Assembly: GCA_003697085.1 (NCBI GenBank)
Contig: RFFU01000027.1
Span: 1 to 39,062 of the forward strand
DNA: 39,062 nucleotides
Direction of reading: 5' to 3'
From: Candidatus Hydrogenedentota bacterium
Lineage (GTDB): Bacteria; UBA8481; J006
Under the pieces are notes generated by a model. That model was not told the DNA's origin. It worked only from the letters and a program-made list of their open reading frames with translations, and ran no database searches. The position numbers and the translations under genes were made by a program. The number at the start of each line of letters is the position of its first letter. Positions within the stretch are counted from its first letter, which is position 1. Positions 16,295 to 24,882 of the stretch are shown here, one piece after another.

Positions 16295-16964
16295 GAACGC
16301 GACGGTCTCCGTGAACACCTCGGCCCCCCGGACCTTCCAAAGCCCCGCCGAAGACGCCGCCTTTGCCGAAAAAGAGGACGCGGGGACGAACGCGCGGCGG
16401 CAAGGACGCCTCTTCATCATCTCCGCGCCCAGCGGCGCGGGAAAATCCACCGTCGTCCAACGTTTGCTTGCTTCTGTCGACAATCTGCGTTTCTCCGTCT
16501 CGACCACGACCCGCCCGCGCCGTCCCGGAGAAATCGACGGCCGGGACTATCACTTCACGGATCGCCCGACCTTCGAAGCGCTTCGGGCCGAGGGAGAATT
16601 CATCGAATGGGCGGAGGTACACGGAAATCTCTACGGCACCCGCCGCTCCACCGTCGAAAAGACCCTCGAAAACGGCATCGACCTCCTGCTCGATATCGAC
16701 ACCCAAGGCTGCCGCCAGATTCTTGAAACGATGCCGACGGCCGTCTCCATCTTCATCATGCCCCCCTCCCTGGAAGTCCTCGAACAACGCCTGCGAAATC
16801 GCGGAACGGATGACCCCGAAGTGATTGCCACGCGCCTGAAGAACGCTCGCGCCGAAATTGAAGCCTCGTCGATCTATCGTTACATCGTCATCAACGATGA
16901 TCTGGACGCCACTGTCGGGAAGATCCAGGAGATAATCGAGATCGAACGACGGCGAAACTCCTAA
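16287..16964 (+). CDS. gmk: Guanylate kinase
   Basis: 225 residues. It catalyses ATP + GMP to ADP + GDP. The P-loop S-A-P-S-G-A-G-K-S-T lies at 46-55, the GMP-binding T-T-R-P-R-R-P-G-E and G-R-D-Y-H-F follow, then E-F-I-E-W-A-E-V-H-G-N-L-Y-G-T and L-L-D-I-D-T-Q-G. The family normally starts 3-8 residues before the G-x-L-F-I-I strand. Here about 40 extra residues, rich in A, E and T, precede it. The best start is TTG at 16287 inside the yicC stop; GTG at 16311 is an alternative. No ATG lies nearer the fold. rpoZ, a frequent follower, is absent. Confidence 0.92.
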   Translation: MSENATVSVNTSAPRTFQSPAEDAAFAEKEDAGTNARRQGRLFIISAPSGAGKSTVVQRLLASVDNLRFSVSTTTRPRRPGEIDGRDYHFTDRPTFEALRAEGEFIEWAEVHGNLYGTRRSTVEKTLENGIDLLLDIDTQGCRQILETMPTAVSIFIMPPSLEVLEQRLRNRGTDDPEVIATRLKNARAEIEASSIYRYIVINDDLDATVGKIQEIIEIERRRNS

Positions 16965-17030
16965 TTCCTCGATCGGAAACACATCTCTCCCCGACACCTT
17001 CTCCTCTCCGACATCACCGGTGACCGAGCA

Positions 17031-17440
17031 TTGCTCTCTCTTGTCTTCCTTTTGCCTTCTTTTTTCTGTGCCATTCCGCGTGTTTCGCTTGCTTCGTGGT
17101 TTCCTCACTTATCGTTTTTTGCTCATATTCCTTCGTTTTTCATTTTCCAAGGTCGAACGGCAAGTTCGCAACTGCAAACGACTAACGGTGAACAAACATT
17201 ACTTTCCTTTTGCCTTTTGACTTTTGCCTTTCTCCCTCTTCGGTGCCTTCCGTGGTCCCCTCTCCCCCCCTCCTCACCTTTTCCCTTTCTCTCTGTGTCT
17301 CTGCGCCTCTGTGGCAAATCCTTTTTCCGTGTGATTCCGCGTCTTCCGTGGTTCCCTCCTTTCCGCGCTATTTCGTGTGCTCCGTGGTTCCTTCGCTTCC
17401 GTGTCTTCCGGGGGTTTTCTTCCGGTTGTCATCCTCCGTG
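17031..17440. repeat. Degenerate pyrimidine-rich intergenic repeats
   Basis: The 499 bp between gmk and hisA hold no credible gene. They are a mosaic of short related phrases: CCGCGTGTTTCG...CTTCGTGGTT (17078-17106), CTTCCGTGGTCCCC (about 17247), CTCTGTGTCTCTGCGCCTCT (about 17294), ATTCCGCGTCTTCCGTGGTT (about 17333) and TTTCGTGTGCTCCGTGGTT (about 17370), plus CTTTTGCC runs near 17205-17230. Similar phrases occur between genes in many environmental genomes; their origin is unclear. Short open frames here have low-complexity products and are not genes. Confidence 0.6.
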
Positions 17441-17454
17441 ACCGGGAGTAGAAT
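17426..17454 (+). promoter_or_regulatory. Predicted sigma-70-type promoter of hisA
   Basis: TTGTCA (17426-17431), a 17-bp spacer, and TAGAAT (17449-17454). The hisA ATG follows 9 nt after the -10 box, so the transcript would start at or next to the ATG. The only G-rich stretch upstream (GGGAG, 17445-17449) overlaps the -10 box and is too far away to be a Shine-Dalgarno. Confidence 0.6.
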
Positions 17455-17463
17455 CCTGCGGCT

Positions 17464-18186
17464 ATGCTGGTCATTCCCGCCATAGATATCATGAACGGAA
17501 AGTGCGTCCGTCTTCGCCGCGGCGAAAAAGATAGCCGGAAAGAATACTCCGGAGATCCCGTCGAACAGGCGAAACGGTGGGAGGACGCGGGTGCGCAACG
17601 AATCCATGTCGTAGATCTCGATGGAGCCTTCGAGGGAACGCCGAAACACGGAGGGTTGATTCGAGAGATCGTCCGCGCGGTGAAGGTTCCGATCGAGGTC
17701 GGAGGCGGGATCCGATCGAAGGACCTCGTCCGCCGTCTGCTTGATCTCGGCGTGGCCTACGCCATCATCGGAACCTTGGCCGTGGAAAAGCCGGACGTTG
17801 CCGCGGAAATCGTGGAGGAAAATCCGGGGCAGATATACATCGGTATCGACACTCGAGCCGGCGCCGTCGCGACGCGGGGATGGGTCCAGACCTCGAACGA
17901 CACACTCGAGGAAACAGCGGAACGCGCCTGTGAATGGGGGGCGCGCGGAATCGTCTTCACGGCCATCGAACGCGACGGAGAACAGGTCGGACCGGATCTC
18001 GAGGCTGTCCGGGCCCTGACGAAACGTTTCAATATCCCCGTCATCGCTTCCGGAGGTGTAACTCATATCGACGATCTGTTATCCCTTGCAAAGATACCGA
18101 ACGTGGAGGGCGCTATCGTTGGAAAGGCTCTTTACGAACAACGCCTCGATCTTGTCGAGGCCATCAAATGTTTGGAGGAAGAATGA
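17464..18186 (+). CDS. hisA: Phosphoribosylformimino-AICAR ribotide isomerase
   Basis: 240 residues, a full-length HisA TIM barrel. It converts ProFAR to PRFAR in histidine synthesis. The general acid/base aspartates are visible: P-A-I-D-I-M (Asp8) and I-D-T-R-A-G (Asp129). Phosphate-binding motifs are V-G-G-G-I-R (79-84) and A-S-G-G-V near the C-terminus, and A-I-E-R-D-G is conserved. Other his genes are not in the window, so this copy stands alone. No Shine-Dalgarno precedes the ATG; the promoter lies 9 nt upstream. The stop overlaps a short coding candidate through ATGA. Confidence 0.93.
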   Translation: MLVIPAIDIMNGKCVRLRRGEKDSRKEYSGDPVEQAKRWEDAGAQRIHVVDLDGAFEGTPKHGGLIREIVRAVKVPIEVGGGIRSKDLVRRLLDLGVAYAIIGTLAVEKPDVAAEIVEENPGQIYIGIDTRAGAVATRGWVQTSNDTLEETAERACEWGARGIVFTAIERDGEQVGPDLEAVRALTKRFNIPVIASGGVTHIDDLLSLAKIPNVEGAIVGKALYEQRLDLVEAIKCLEEE

Positions 18187-18332
18187 ACGCGTCTCCAAAA
18201 CTGAAACTCGGAGCCGGTGCGGGCGAAAACAACCGCGGAATCTCGAGGGGGGCCGTCTTCTCAACTTGTAAGAGTCCGCCCGAGGAAACAGCGTACCGCT
18301 CGAGGATCTCACATCGAATACCATTCGGTTAA
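18183..18332 (+). CDS. Short uncharacterised coding candidate after hisA
   Basis: A 49-codon frame begins with ATG inside the hisA stop (ATGA, 18183-18186), has GGAGG (18174-18178) upstream, and ends 18 bp before the cdd ATG. It is rich in G, S and R, with no recognisable domain. The overlap junction and Shine-Dalgarno match the style of real genes in this genome, but the composition is unremarkable and it could be a leader region for cdd. Its existence as a protein is unproven. Confidence 0.3.
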   Translation: MNASPKLKLGAGAGENNRGISRGAVFSTCKSPPEETAYRSRISHRIPFG

Positions 18333-18350
18333 AACTGGAAGGAGGAAGAA

Positions 18351-18758
18351 ATGGAAAAGATCCGTGGTGAATACAGAATGCTTGTGGAAAGGGCGAAGGA
18401 GGCCCGAGAAAGGGCGTACGCCCCCTATTCAAGATTTCCGGTAGGAGCCGCATTGCTGTGCGAGGACGGAACGATCTACACCGGGTGCAACGTCGAGAAC
18501 GCTTCCTATGGTCTCACGTGCTGTGCGGAACGGACGGCGATCTTCAAGGCGGTCTCCGAAGGTCATACGAAATTTCGGGCGATCTCGGTCGTTCTCGATT
18601 CCACCGATCCTTCCGCCCCCTGCGGAGCATGCCGGCAGGTGATATTTGAATTCGGCCCGGACATCGATGTCGTGATGGCCAATGTCGGTTCGGAATCCGT
18701 AGACGTCGTCAAGATAACCGATTTGATCCCTCGCGCCTTCGGCCCGTCCAGCCTTTGA
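18351..18758 (+). CDS. cdd: Cytidine deaminase
   Basis: 135 residues, the usual size for the tetrameric form. It deaminates cytidine and deoxycytidine in pyrimidine salvage. The zinc site is C-A-E at 58-60 (Cys ligand and proton-shuttling Glu) with P-C-G-A-C at 90-94. The substrate-binding Y-A-P-Y-S-R-F-P-V-G-A-A lies at 23-34 and G-C-N-V-E-N-A-S-Y-G at 45-54. The Shine-Dalgarno GGAAGGAGG is just upstream of the ATG. Confidence 0.95.
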   Translation: MEKIRGEYRMLVERAKEARERAYAPYSRFPVGAALLCEDGTIYTGCNVENASYGLTCCAERTAIFKAVSEGHTKFRAISVVLDSTDPSAPCGACRQVIFEFGPDIDVVMANVGSESVDVVKITDLIPRAFGPSSL

Positions 18759-18810
18759 CGCTTCCGAGGGGAAAGGCGAGGAGAAAGAAAGCACAAAAGG
18801 AGAAAAACCG

Positions 18811-19914
18811 ATGAAGATTCAACTGGTAGACCTCTCTCGACAACACGAACCACTTCTCGACGAGATTTTGGCGGCCTGGCGCGACATCATTCACCGATCC
18901 GGTTTCATCCTTGGAAAGGAAGTGCGGGCCTTCGAGGACCATTTCGCCGAATTTTGTGAGGTAAAAAATGCGGTCGGTTGCGCCAGCGGAACCGACGCCC
19001 TGATGCTGGCTCTCAAAGCCCTCGGCATCGGACCGGGAGACGAGGTTATCACCGTCAGTTACACCTTCTCCGCAACCGTAACGGCTATCGAATTGACGGG
19101 AGCCACGCCGCGGCTCGTGGACATCCGCCCCGACTCCTATACGATCGATACACGACGGATCGAAAGCGCGATCACCGCCCGCACGCGGGCGATCATCCCC
19201 GTCCACCTCTACGGACAACCGGCGGATATGGATCCGATCCTCGCCATCGCAAAACGAAAGCATCTTTTCGTCGTCGAAGATTGCGCCCAGGCTCACGGCG
19301 CGCGTTACAAAGGGCGGCGCGTCGGAAGCCTCGGCACCGTCGGAGCCTTCTCCTTCTTTCCCTCCAAGAATCTCGGTTCCCTTGGGGATGCCGGCGCCTG
19401 TGTCACGAACGATACGGACATCGCAGAACGGATACGAAGGCTCCGTGTTCACGGTCGAAAGGATAAGCACATTTCGGTGGAAAAAGGAACCAACTCCCGG
19501 ATCGATACCCTCCAAGCCGCTGCGCTCGATATCAAACTTCGCTATCTCGACGAGTGGAATTCCGAGCGCGCTCGGGCCGCCGCTTGGTACGACGCCCGCC
19601 TCGGCGAAGTCGACGGCGTCACCACCCCGGCCCGTCTCCCCGATCGCGACCACGTCTATCACCTTTACGCTGTGCAGGTGGACGAACCGAAAACCGTTGC
19701 GGAACATCTTAAGGCCGCCGGCATCGGCTTCGGCTTTCACTATCCCGTTCCCGTCCATCTTATGCCCGCCTTCGAAAACCTCGGCTACGGCCTCAATTCC
19801 CTCCCCGTAACCGAACGCGTCAGCCGGCGGATCCTCTCCCTGCCGATCTATCCGGGAATGAGCCAAGACGAAGTCGATACGGTCTGTGAAGCCGTCATCG
19901 AGGCTCTACGGTGA
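18811..19914 (+). CDS. DegT/DnrJ/EryC1/StrS-family aminotransferase
   Basis: 367 residues of the sugar-aminotransferase family, PLP enzymes that usually put an amino group on a keto-sugar nucleotide for surface polysaccharides. The PLP lysine is in F-F-P-S-K-N-L-G-S-L-G-D-A-G (Lys186). V-E-D-C-A-Q-A-H-G (155-163) binds the cofactor ring, and G-C-A-S-G-T-D-A-L (57-65) binds its phosphate. The gene has its own Shine-Dalgarno (AAAGGAG). No sugar-nucleotide dehydratase or reductase flanks it, so the substrate cannot be named. Confidence 0.88.
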   Translation: MKIQLVDLSRQHEPLLDEILAAWRDIIHRSGFILGKEVRAFEDHFAEFCEVKNAVGCASGTDALMLALKALGIGPGDEVITVSYTFSATVTAIELTGATPRLVDIRPDSYTIDTRRIESAITARTRAIIPVHLYGQPADMDPILAIAKRKHLFVVEDCAQAHGARYKGRRVGSLGTVGAFSFFPSKNLGSLGDAGACVTNDTDIAERIRRLRVHGRKDKHISVEKGTNSRIDTLQAAALDIKLRYLDEWNSERARAAAWYDARLGEVDGVTTPARLPDRDHVYHLYAVQVDEPKTVAEHLKAAGIGFGFHYPVPVHLMPAFENLGYGLNSLPVTERVSRRILSLPIYPGMSQDEVDTVCEAVIEALR

Positions 19915-19964
19915 TCCGACATCCCCTTCGGCTTCATCTCCCGCGAAATTGACAAAATGGAAGA

Positions 19965-21722
19965 ATGACACCTTTTCTGATTTTCGTGGTGAGTTGTGGC
20001 GCCGCATATTCTTCCCTTGTTCCCCACGGCGGTACTCCCCGCCCGCCTCTCGATCTAAAACGCTACGCTTTGGCTTCCAGTTTCGGGGAATACCGGAGTC
20101 GCCATCTTCATGCCGGTCTCGATATCGCCACCTCCGGGAAAACAGGTTTTCCCGTCCATGCGTGGCGAAGTGGGAGGGTCGTGCGTATCCGTTCGAGCAG
20201 CAACGGATACGGAAACGCAATTTACCTCCAGCACAGCGATGGTTCCCAGACCGTTTATGCGCATCTTGAAGGATTTCCGAAGCGCTTCCAACACCTTTTG
20301 CCCCGGCCTCCGCATCCACTCGGCGGCGACAAGAATGGAAATCCGATGCAGGTCTATCCCAAGAATCCCCCGCACGTCCGAAAGGGGGAAGTCATCGGTT
20401 ACACCGGTGAATCGGGTGCCGGGTTGCCCCATCTTCACTTCGAACTCCGTAATGCGCTGGAACATCCCCTAAATCCCGTTTCCGCCGGGTTTCCCGTCGA
20501 GGATTCCGTTCCTCCTCGCCTTCTGGCAATCGGCTTCGAACCGGCAACGGCTTCCGCACGGGTTGCAAACGATATCGGAACCGTCTTTACGAACACGAGC
20601 GGGATTCGATTGGAAGCCGCAGGCCCCATTCGGATTCTTCTTCGTGCATATGACGAAGACGGAGCCGGCGGAGGCCGGTTGGGCCTGACCTCCATCGACC
20701 TTTTCGTTGATTCCCATCCGTGGAGTTCGATCCGGATGGAAGAATTTTCGTATGAGCGGATCGGCGAAGTCGGCCTCGTTTACGATCATTTCAGAAGCGG
20801 TTTCTCACCGACAATCTACACCTATGATCTCACGGCTCCCAATGACGCCGCGATGGTCGTCACCTCGCGCGGTCCGGTGCCCGCGGGAAGGAAGCCGTTG
20901 AAGATCGAGGTGCGAGCGCGGGACTTGGCGGGAAATCAGTCCCGTTTTTTTTCCACCCTTCTTCCCGTCCAACACCGCTCAACCCCCCCCACCTCCCAAC
21001 CGAATCTTTTGTGGGATACAATCTCGCTGACACCCGCCGGAATTCTGGTGCGTAATGACGACCGTTTCCTTCGAATTTCAAAAACAAGCCGCGGCGAATC
21101 CGGAACGTTCCGCTGGAAGATTCTTTCGGAGAAGAGGTCGAGAAGCGATCCAACGCTCCTTGAGCCCGACTCGTTCTTTCCGTTGACGCTGGTTGGAGAA
21201 TTCCGTGCGTTGCGTCTTCTTCTCTTCCAAGACTCCTCCTTCCCCCTCCCCCCCTATGCGGTCGCTCCCCCTTTTTTCCTCGGCCCCTACGGTCGGACGG
21301 CGCGGAGAAGTGGGAAAATCTGCGTGAAGCGAATCGGAAGGGAAAACGGATTGGCACTCCTGAAGAACGGCGAATGGAAATGGATTTCCGGCTCCCGAAG
21401 CGACTCCTTCGGTACGAGCGCTCCGCTCCCCTTTCTTGCCCCCGTCGTTCCCGTGCGTGACGAAACTCCGCCCGCCGTGAGATGGTTCTCCAAGCGGAAA
21501 CGAAGGATTGTCATCCGCGACGATTTCAGCGGAATCGATCCGGAAAGCATCTCCGTGAGAGAAAATAAACAGAGTGGAAGGGTTCTGGACGGGCGGTATG
21601 ATTCCGATCATCATTGGTTTATCATTGGAGATCGCACGATTCCACCGGGGGGAATTATGGTGACGGTCCGCGACCGCGCGGGGAACGAAACCCGAGCTCT
21701 CTTGGGAGGAAAGGCCCGTTGA
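19965..21722 (+). CDS. M23-family metallopeptidase, envelope-targeted
   Basis: 585 residues. A short hydrophobic start (F-L-I-F-V-V-S-C-G-A-A) is a probable signal peptide. The LytM/M23 domain spans about 35-185, with zinc and catalytic residues H-x-G-x-D (His49, Asp53), Y-A-H-L (His100) and H-L-H-F-E (His156, His158), all present. An unusual insert of about 30 residues, rich in P, H and K, separates Y-A-H-L from the G-E-V-I-G-Y-T-G strand. The C-terminal 400 residues look beta-rich and end with the Ig-like V-R-D-R-A-G-N-E-T repeat type. M23 enzymes cleave peptidoglycan cross-links or act as activators. It is the first of three envelope genes. The start has only a weak GGAAG 3 nt upstream. 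Confidence 0.85.
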   Translation: MTPFLIFVVSCGAAYSSLVPHGGTPRPPLDLKRYALASSFGEYRSRHLHAGLDIATSGKTGFPVHAWRSGRVVRIRSSSNGYGNAIYLQHSDGSQTVYAHLEGFPKRFQHLLPRPPHPLGGDKNGNPMQVYPKNPPHVRKGEVIGYTGESGAGLPHLHFELRNALEHPLNPVSAGFPVEDSVPPRLLAIGFEPATASARVANDIGTVFTNTSGIRLEAAGPIRILLRAYDEDGAGGGRLGLTSIDLFVDSHPWSSIRMEEFSYERIGEVGLVYDHFRSGFSPTIYTYDLTAPNDAAMVVTSRGPVPAGRKPLKIEVRARDLAGNQSRFFSTLLPVQHRSTPPTSQPNLLWDTISLTPAGILVRNDDRFLRISKTSRGESGTFRWKILSEKRSRSDPTLLEPDSFFPLTLVGEFRALRLLLFQDSSFPLPPYAVAPPFFLGPYGRTARRSGKICVKRIGRENGLALLKNGEWKWISGSRSDSFGTSAPLPFLAPVVPVRDETPPAVRWFSKRKRRIVIRDDFSGIDPESISVRENKQSGRVLDGRYDSDHHWFIIGDRTIPPGGIMVTVRDRAGNETRALLGGKAR

Positions 21723-23407
21723 ACGAATGCCTTCGTTTTGAGAAGCGACTTTGGATTCGAGTCTTCGCCGCCGCCCTTTTCCTCTTGATGTCGCTCTCCG
21801 AAATCCCCGGGGCCGCCCGAGCCGCTCAAGAGGCAACGGAATATCCACCGCCTTCTTCCTCCGAAGATTGGCGTGTTCTTCCGTCTCCTCGCGTGACCTT
21901 GCTCGAGGCCTTTCCCCGATTTCTCGTTATCGGAACGGAAAACGGGGCGGTGATAATGACATCCGAGGGTTTCTCGGAATTTCTCGCTTATCAACACACC
22001 GTCGTTGATGTCGATGTGATCGGCGACACGATCTATCTGGGAACCTTGAACGGCGTTGCGATTGTGCCGGACCGAGGGAGCGGAACCGAACGCTTCTTCG
22101 GCCTTCCGAAAAAGCAAAGGAACCGGCTCATCACCGGGCTCATCGCCACTCCCGGCTCGGAATCGGAACTCCTCCTCGTCGGAGATTTTGGAACGGTACG
22201 GTTCGATTCAAAAAAGGGATGGGCATTCGGTGAGAAACGCCTTTTGACCCCGATCATCGCCGCAACGGGGCCGGCCCCGGACATTCTCCTCGTTACCGAA
22301 CACAGCATTCTTCTTTATCGGCTGTTGCGAAATGATACACTCAAGATCGCTTCGGATGAAGAGTACCTCCAGGTACGCCGCTTTCGTGATAACGAATGGG
22401 CCGCTCTTCGCTCCGATGGCTTCGTATACGCCGGGCGCTTGGACGTTCCCGGCGTGATCCCTCTGCCACGTCCTCCGGGCGGCAATATCGTCACCACGAT
22501 CACGACTGATCCGCGCAACCATCCGGGAACGATCTGGGCGGGAACATTCCGCGGAGGGATCCTCGAATCTCATCCAAAAATCGATGAACCAGACGCTCCC
22601 GCGCACTCGCCCCTTCTCCCTGTCACTGATGTGACGGTCTCCGGTCTTCCCCTTACGGCCTTGGCGTTCTTCAATGGGCGTCTTTACGCGGGATCGGAAA
22701 GTGGCGGTGTGACGATTTTTGAGAAGAGCGGAACGTATTACCAGCCGATCGGGCGGCTCTTGGCCCGTTCGGCCCCGCTTCCGAAAAACAAAGTCATTCC
22801 GTCACCAAAGAAACTTTTCTCCCGGCATTCCCTCAAGAATGTTCTGGCATCGAGAGAAACCCTGTTCCGGAACGTCGGTTCCCTTCTCCGCACTCTTCCT
22901 CGCTCGTTCATTTGGACGGGGGGAGCCGGCCTTGCAATTCTGCTGCTTCTGTTCATTCTCCTCCGGGGGCTTCACCGCAAGTCCTCCGGAGGACCTGTAT
23001 TGATCGAGAAAAGAAGGCAGAGCCGGCGCCCGCCCGATCTGCCGTCCCGCGACCAACTCTCCCCGGAATTGGGAGCCTGGGCGCGGCGGCTCGAGGAAAT
23101 CACGGAGCAAATCAACGACCTCTCCCGCAGAAAAGCCCTCGGAGAAGCTCCCACTGAAATCCTCGCCTCTCTTGATCGACTGAAACAAAATTTTGACGAA
23201 ATCGATTCGAAAATGAGAGCGCGCTGGGAAGAATGCCGGAAACAGAAGAACGAGATCCGAAGTGAAATCGACGCACTCAAGCACCAAGTCGCTTCCGGAA
23301 AAGGCATGAATACGAAGGAAGCACGGGAGGTTTTGCGCCGGTTGGAAGAACGCATGCGGCTGCTCGAAACGGATGAACGTTATCTCCGTTATGTCTTTGA
23401 GGAATAG
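21719..23407 (+). CDS. Secreted propeller-like protein with TM anchor and coiled coil
   Basis: 562 residues. A signal sequence covers about residues 9-34 (V-F-A-A-A-L-F-L-L-M-S-L, A-A-R-A). Repeating short strands of the type V-I-G-D-T-I-Y-L-G-T-L-N-G-V and R-L-Y-A-G-S-E-S-G-G-V (about 50-350) look like the blades of a two-component-regulator-type beta-propeller. A transmembrane helix (about 396-420, A-I-L-L-L-L-F-I-L-L) is followed by a basic segment and a long charged coiled coil (about 450-562). There is no histidine kinase or cyclase domain. The TTG start at 21719 overlaps the M23 stop (TTGA), with GGAGGA 8 nt upstream. It may link envelope sensing to the cytoplasm, but I do not recognise a named family. 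Confidence 0.7.
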   Translation: MNECLRFEKRLWIRVFAAALFLLMSLSEIPGAARAAQEATEYPPPSSSEDWRVLPSPRVTLLEAFPRFLVIGTENGAVIMTSEGFSEFLAYQHTVVDVDVIGDTIYLGTLNGVAIVPDRGSGTERFFGLPKKQRNRLITGLIATPGSESELLLVGDFGTVRFDSKKGWAFGEKRLLTPIIAATGPAPDILLVTEHSILLYRLLRNDTLKIASDEEYLQVRRFRDNEWAALRSDGFVYAGRLDVPGVIPLPRPPGGNIVTTITTDPRNHPGTIWAGTFRGGILESHPKIDEPDAPAHSPLLPVTDVTVSGLPLTALAFFNGRLYAGSESGGVTIFEKSGTYYQPIGRLLARSAPLPKNKVIPSPKKLFSRHSLKNVLASRETLFRNVGSLLRTLPRSFIWTGGAGLAILLLLFILLRGLHRKSSGGPVLIEKRRQSRRPPDLPSRDQLSPELGAWARRLEEITEQINDLSRRKALGEAPTEILASLDRLKQNFDEIDSKMRARWEECRKQKNEIRSEIDALKHQVASGKGMNTKEAREVLRRLEERMRLLETDERYLRYVFEE

Positions 23408-23461
23408 ATTGGCCGCGCCGGGATATGAGGCGCATGGGCGAACAAAAAAGGTCAAGGTTTC

Positions 23462-24757
23462 GTGAAAAGGCAGGCTCTCTTCTTTCCCCTTGGGTTCCGA
23501 ATTCTTTTTTTTCTCGTGCTTTTCTTCGGTTTCGGCTCGATCTTCGGATGCGGAACGCCCTCGCCTCCGGGAATCCCCACTGTGGAAAATCGACGGGAGT
23601 GGGAGGGGGTCGGAATATGGGAGATACCGGGCGACACCGACCTTCTCGAAATCGTTCGGGGACCGACGATTGTTGCTTTGGATACCGTCGTCACTTTCGG
23701 AGGATTGCAGTGGCGTTTCGTGGATCTCGAACGACTCGAACGCGGATTCGCCGGCGCGTGGCCGGGGATCGAGGACTACTGGGTCGCGGTGCGGATCGTC
23801 GTCTCCCAGGATACTCGTATTCCGAACAGAAATCCTCTTCTGATACATCCAGCCGCCACTATATGCTTGCGGGATTCGAATAACGAAATTCATTCTCCCG
23901 TCAAGGTCCATCAACGCCTCGTTCCGCGCATCGACCTTCCCCTTTTCATCGATTCGCACCCCCGGAATCTTCCGATCATCTTCTCGCTTCGGAAGAATGC
24001 CTATCCCGTCGCGTTGGAGATTCTCCTTCCCCCGCGGCACTTCACTGTATCCTGGGATACGAAATCATTGGCGCCGCTCTGGAGAGTATGGAAAAAGAAA
24101 CTGGAACCGTTCCCCGGTTCCGGTTCGCGAACCTGGGAACTCCGCCTTGAACGAACTCGTTTTCGCCATCCGCTATCGGATTCCTCGATCTTTGATGTCG
24201 AACTCAATATCCGCAACATCTCCAACCGCCCTCATACTCTCTCGGCTCTCGCTTCCTCCCGGATCTACGCCGGATCCGGGCGCACGTTCTTCCCCGTTTC
24301 CTTCTCTTCGGATTTCCCACTTCAGCCGGGACGCGACACCACGGTTCGAATCACATTTTCCGATATTCCCACGGCGGAAGCGCTGGAAATGATCGTTCCC
24401 TTCTCGAAAAATCCGGCGCGGTTTTCTGTTCGACCCGGACTCAACTTTCCACGTTTGACGCCGGTTAAACAGCCCTTCGTGTACGGAACGTTACAGGTAG
24501 CCCTCTATGCCATCAAGGAGAACGGTCGCAAGGTTCATCTTGGTTTTTCCATTCTCTCCTCCTCGCCCGCCACCATCGGCCGTGTTCGCATCACCGGACA
24601 GTCTCTTTCTGGGGGAAACATCGCGGGTCGGCTCGATCATCCGATCCCCTTCCTCTTCCCTCAATCCGAAGAGCGTCGTTGGGTGACGTTTTCGGCTCCG
24701 GTCTCGTCCTTGTTGGTCAATATTCCCAACCGGCCGAAAATACGGATTACATGGTAG
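23462..24757 (+). CDS. Predicted lipoprotein of unknown function
   Basis: 431 residues. A basic start, a strongly hydrophobic stretch (F-F-L-V-L-F-F-G-F-G) and S-I-F-G-C form a lipoprotein signal with the acylated Cys at about residue 30. The mature part is beta-rich, with alternating hydrophobic strands and several L-x-V-x-L/R-x-T-x patterns, but no domain I can name. It follows the propeller protein after 54 bp on the same strand and probably belongs to the same transcript. The start is GTG at 23462 behind a weak AAGG. Confidence 0.65.
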   Translation: MKRQALFFPLGFRILFFLVLFFGFGSIFGCGTPSPPGIPTVENRREWEGVGIWEIPGDTDLLEIVRGPTIVALDTVVTFGGLQWRFVDLERLERGFAGAWPGIEDYWVAVRIVVSQDTRIPNRNPLLIHPAATICLRDSNNEIHSPVKVHQRLVPRIDLPLFIDSHPRNLPIIFSLRKNAYPVALEILLPPRHFTVSWDTKSLAPLWRVWKKKLEPFPGSGSRTWELRLERTRFRHPLSDSSIFDVELNIRNISNRPHTLSALASSRIYAGSGRTFFPVSFSSDFPLQPGRDTTVRITFSDIPTAEALEMIVPFSKNPARFSVRPGLNFPRLTPVKQPFVYGTLQVALYAIKENGRKVHLGFSILSSSPATIGRVRITGQSLSGGNIAGRLDHPIPFLFPQSEERRWVTFSAPVSSLLVNIPNRPKIRITW

Positions 24758-24882
24758 AGGTCGTGATTCCCTTCTCGCTCTCCAAATCCCGAGCCCACTA
24801 AACGTTTCCCCTCTAAATCCGAACCGCATGCCGGCGGGCACGACGGCCGAAAAGGATCCTGCGGCTCTGATCTCGGCGTTGT

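Noticed and set aside
15305-16507. 400-codon minus-strand frame opposite yicC
   Set aside because: Shadow of yicC and gmk coding periodicity; no family match.
17031-17440. Repeated phrases considered as a CRISPR array or coding repeat
   Set aside because: Unit length and spacing are irregular, the copies are degenerate, and no cas gene is present.
18187-18350. Possible riboswitch between hisA and cdd
   Set aside because: It is G-rich and can fold, but matches no known aptamer core by eye, and a coupled short frame explains the spacing equally well.
18709-19866. 385-codon minus-strand frame opposite the aminotransferase
   Set aside because: The plus-strand gene has the PLP lysine motif and a Shine-Dalgarno; the antisense product has neither signature nor start signal.
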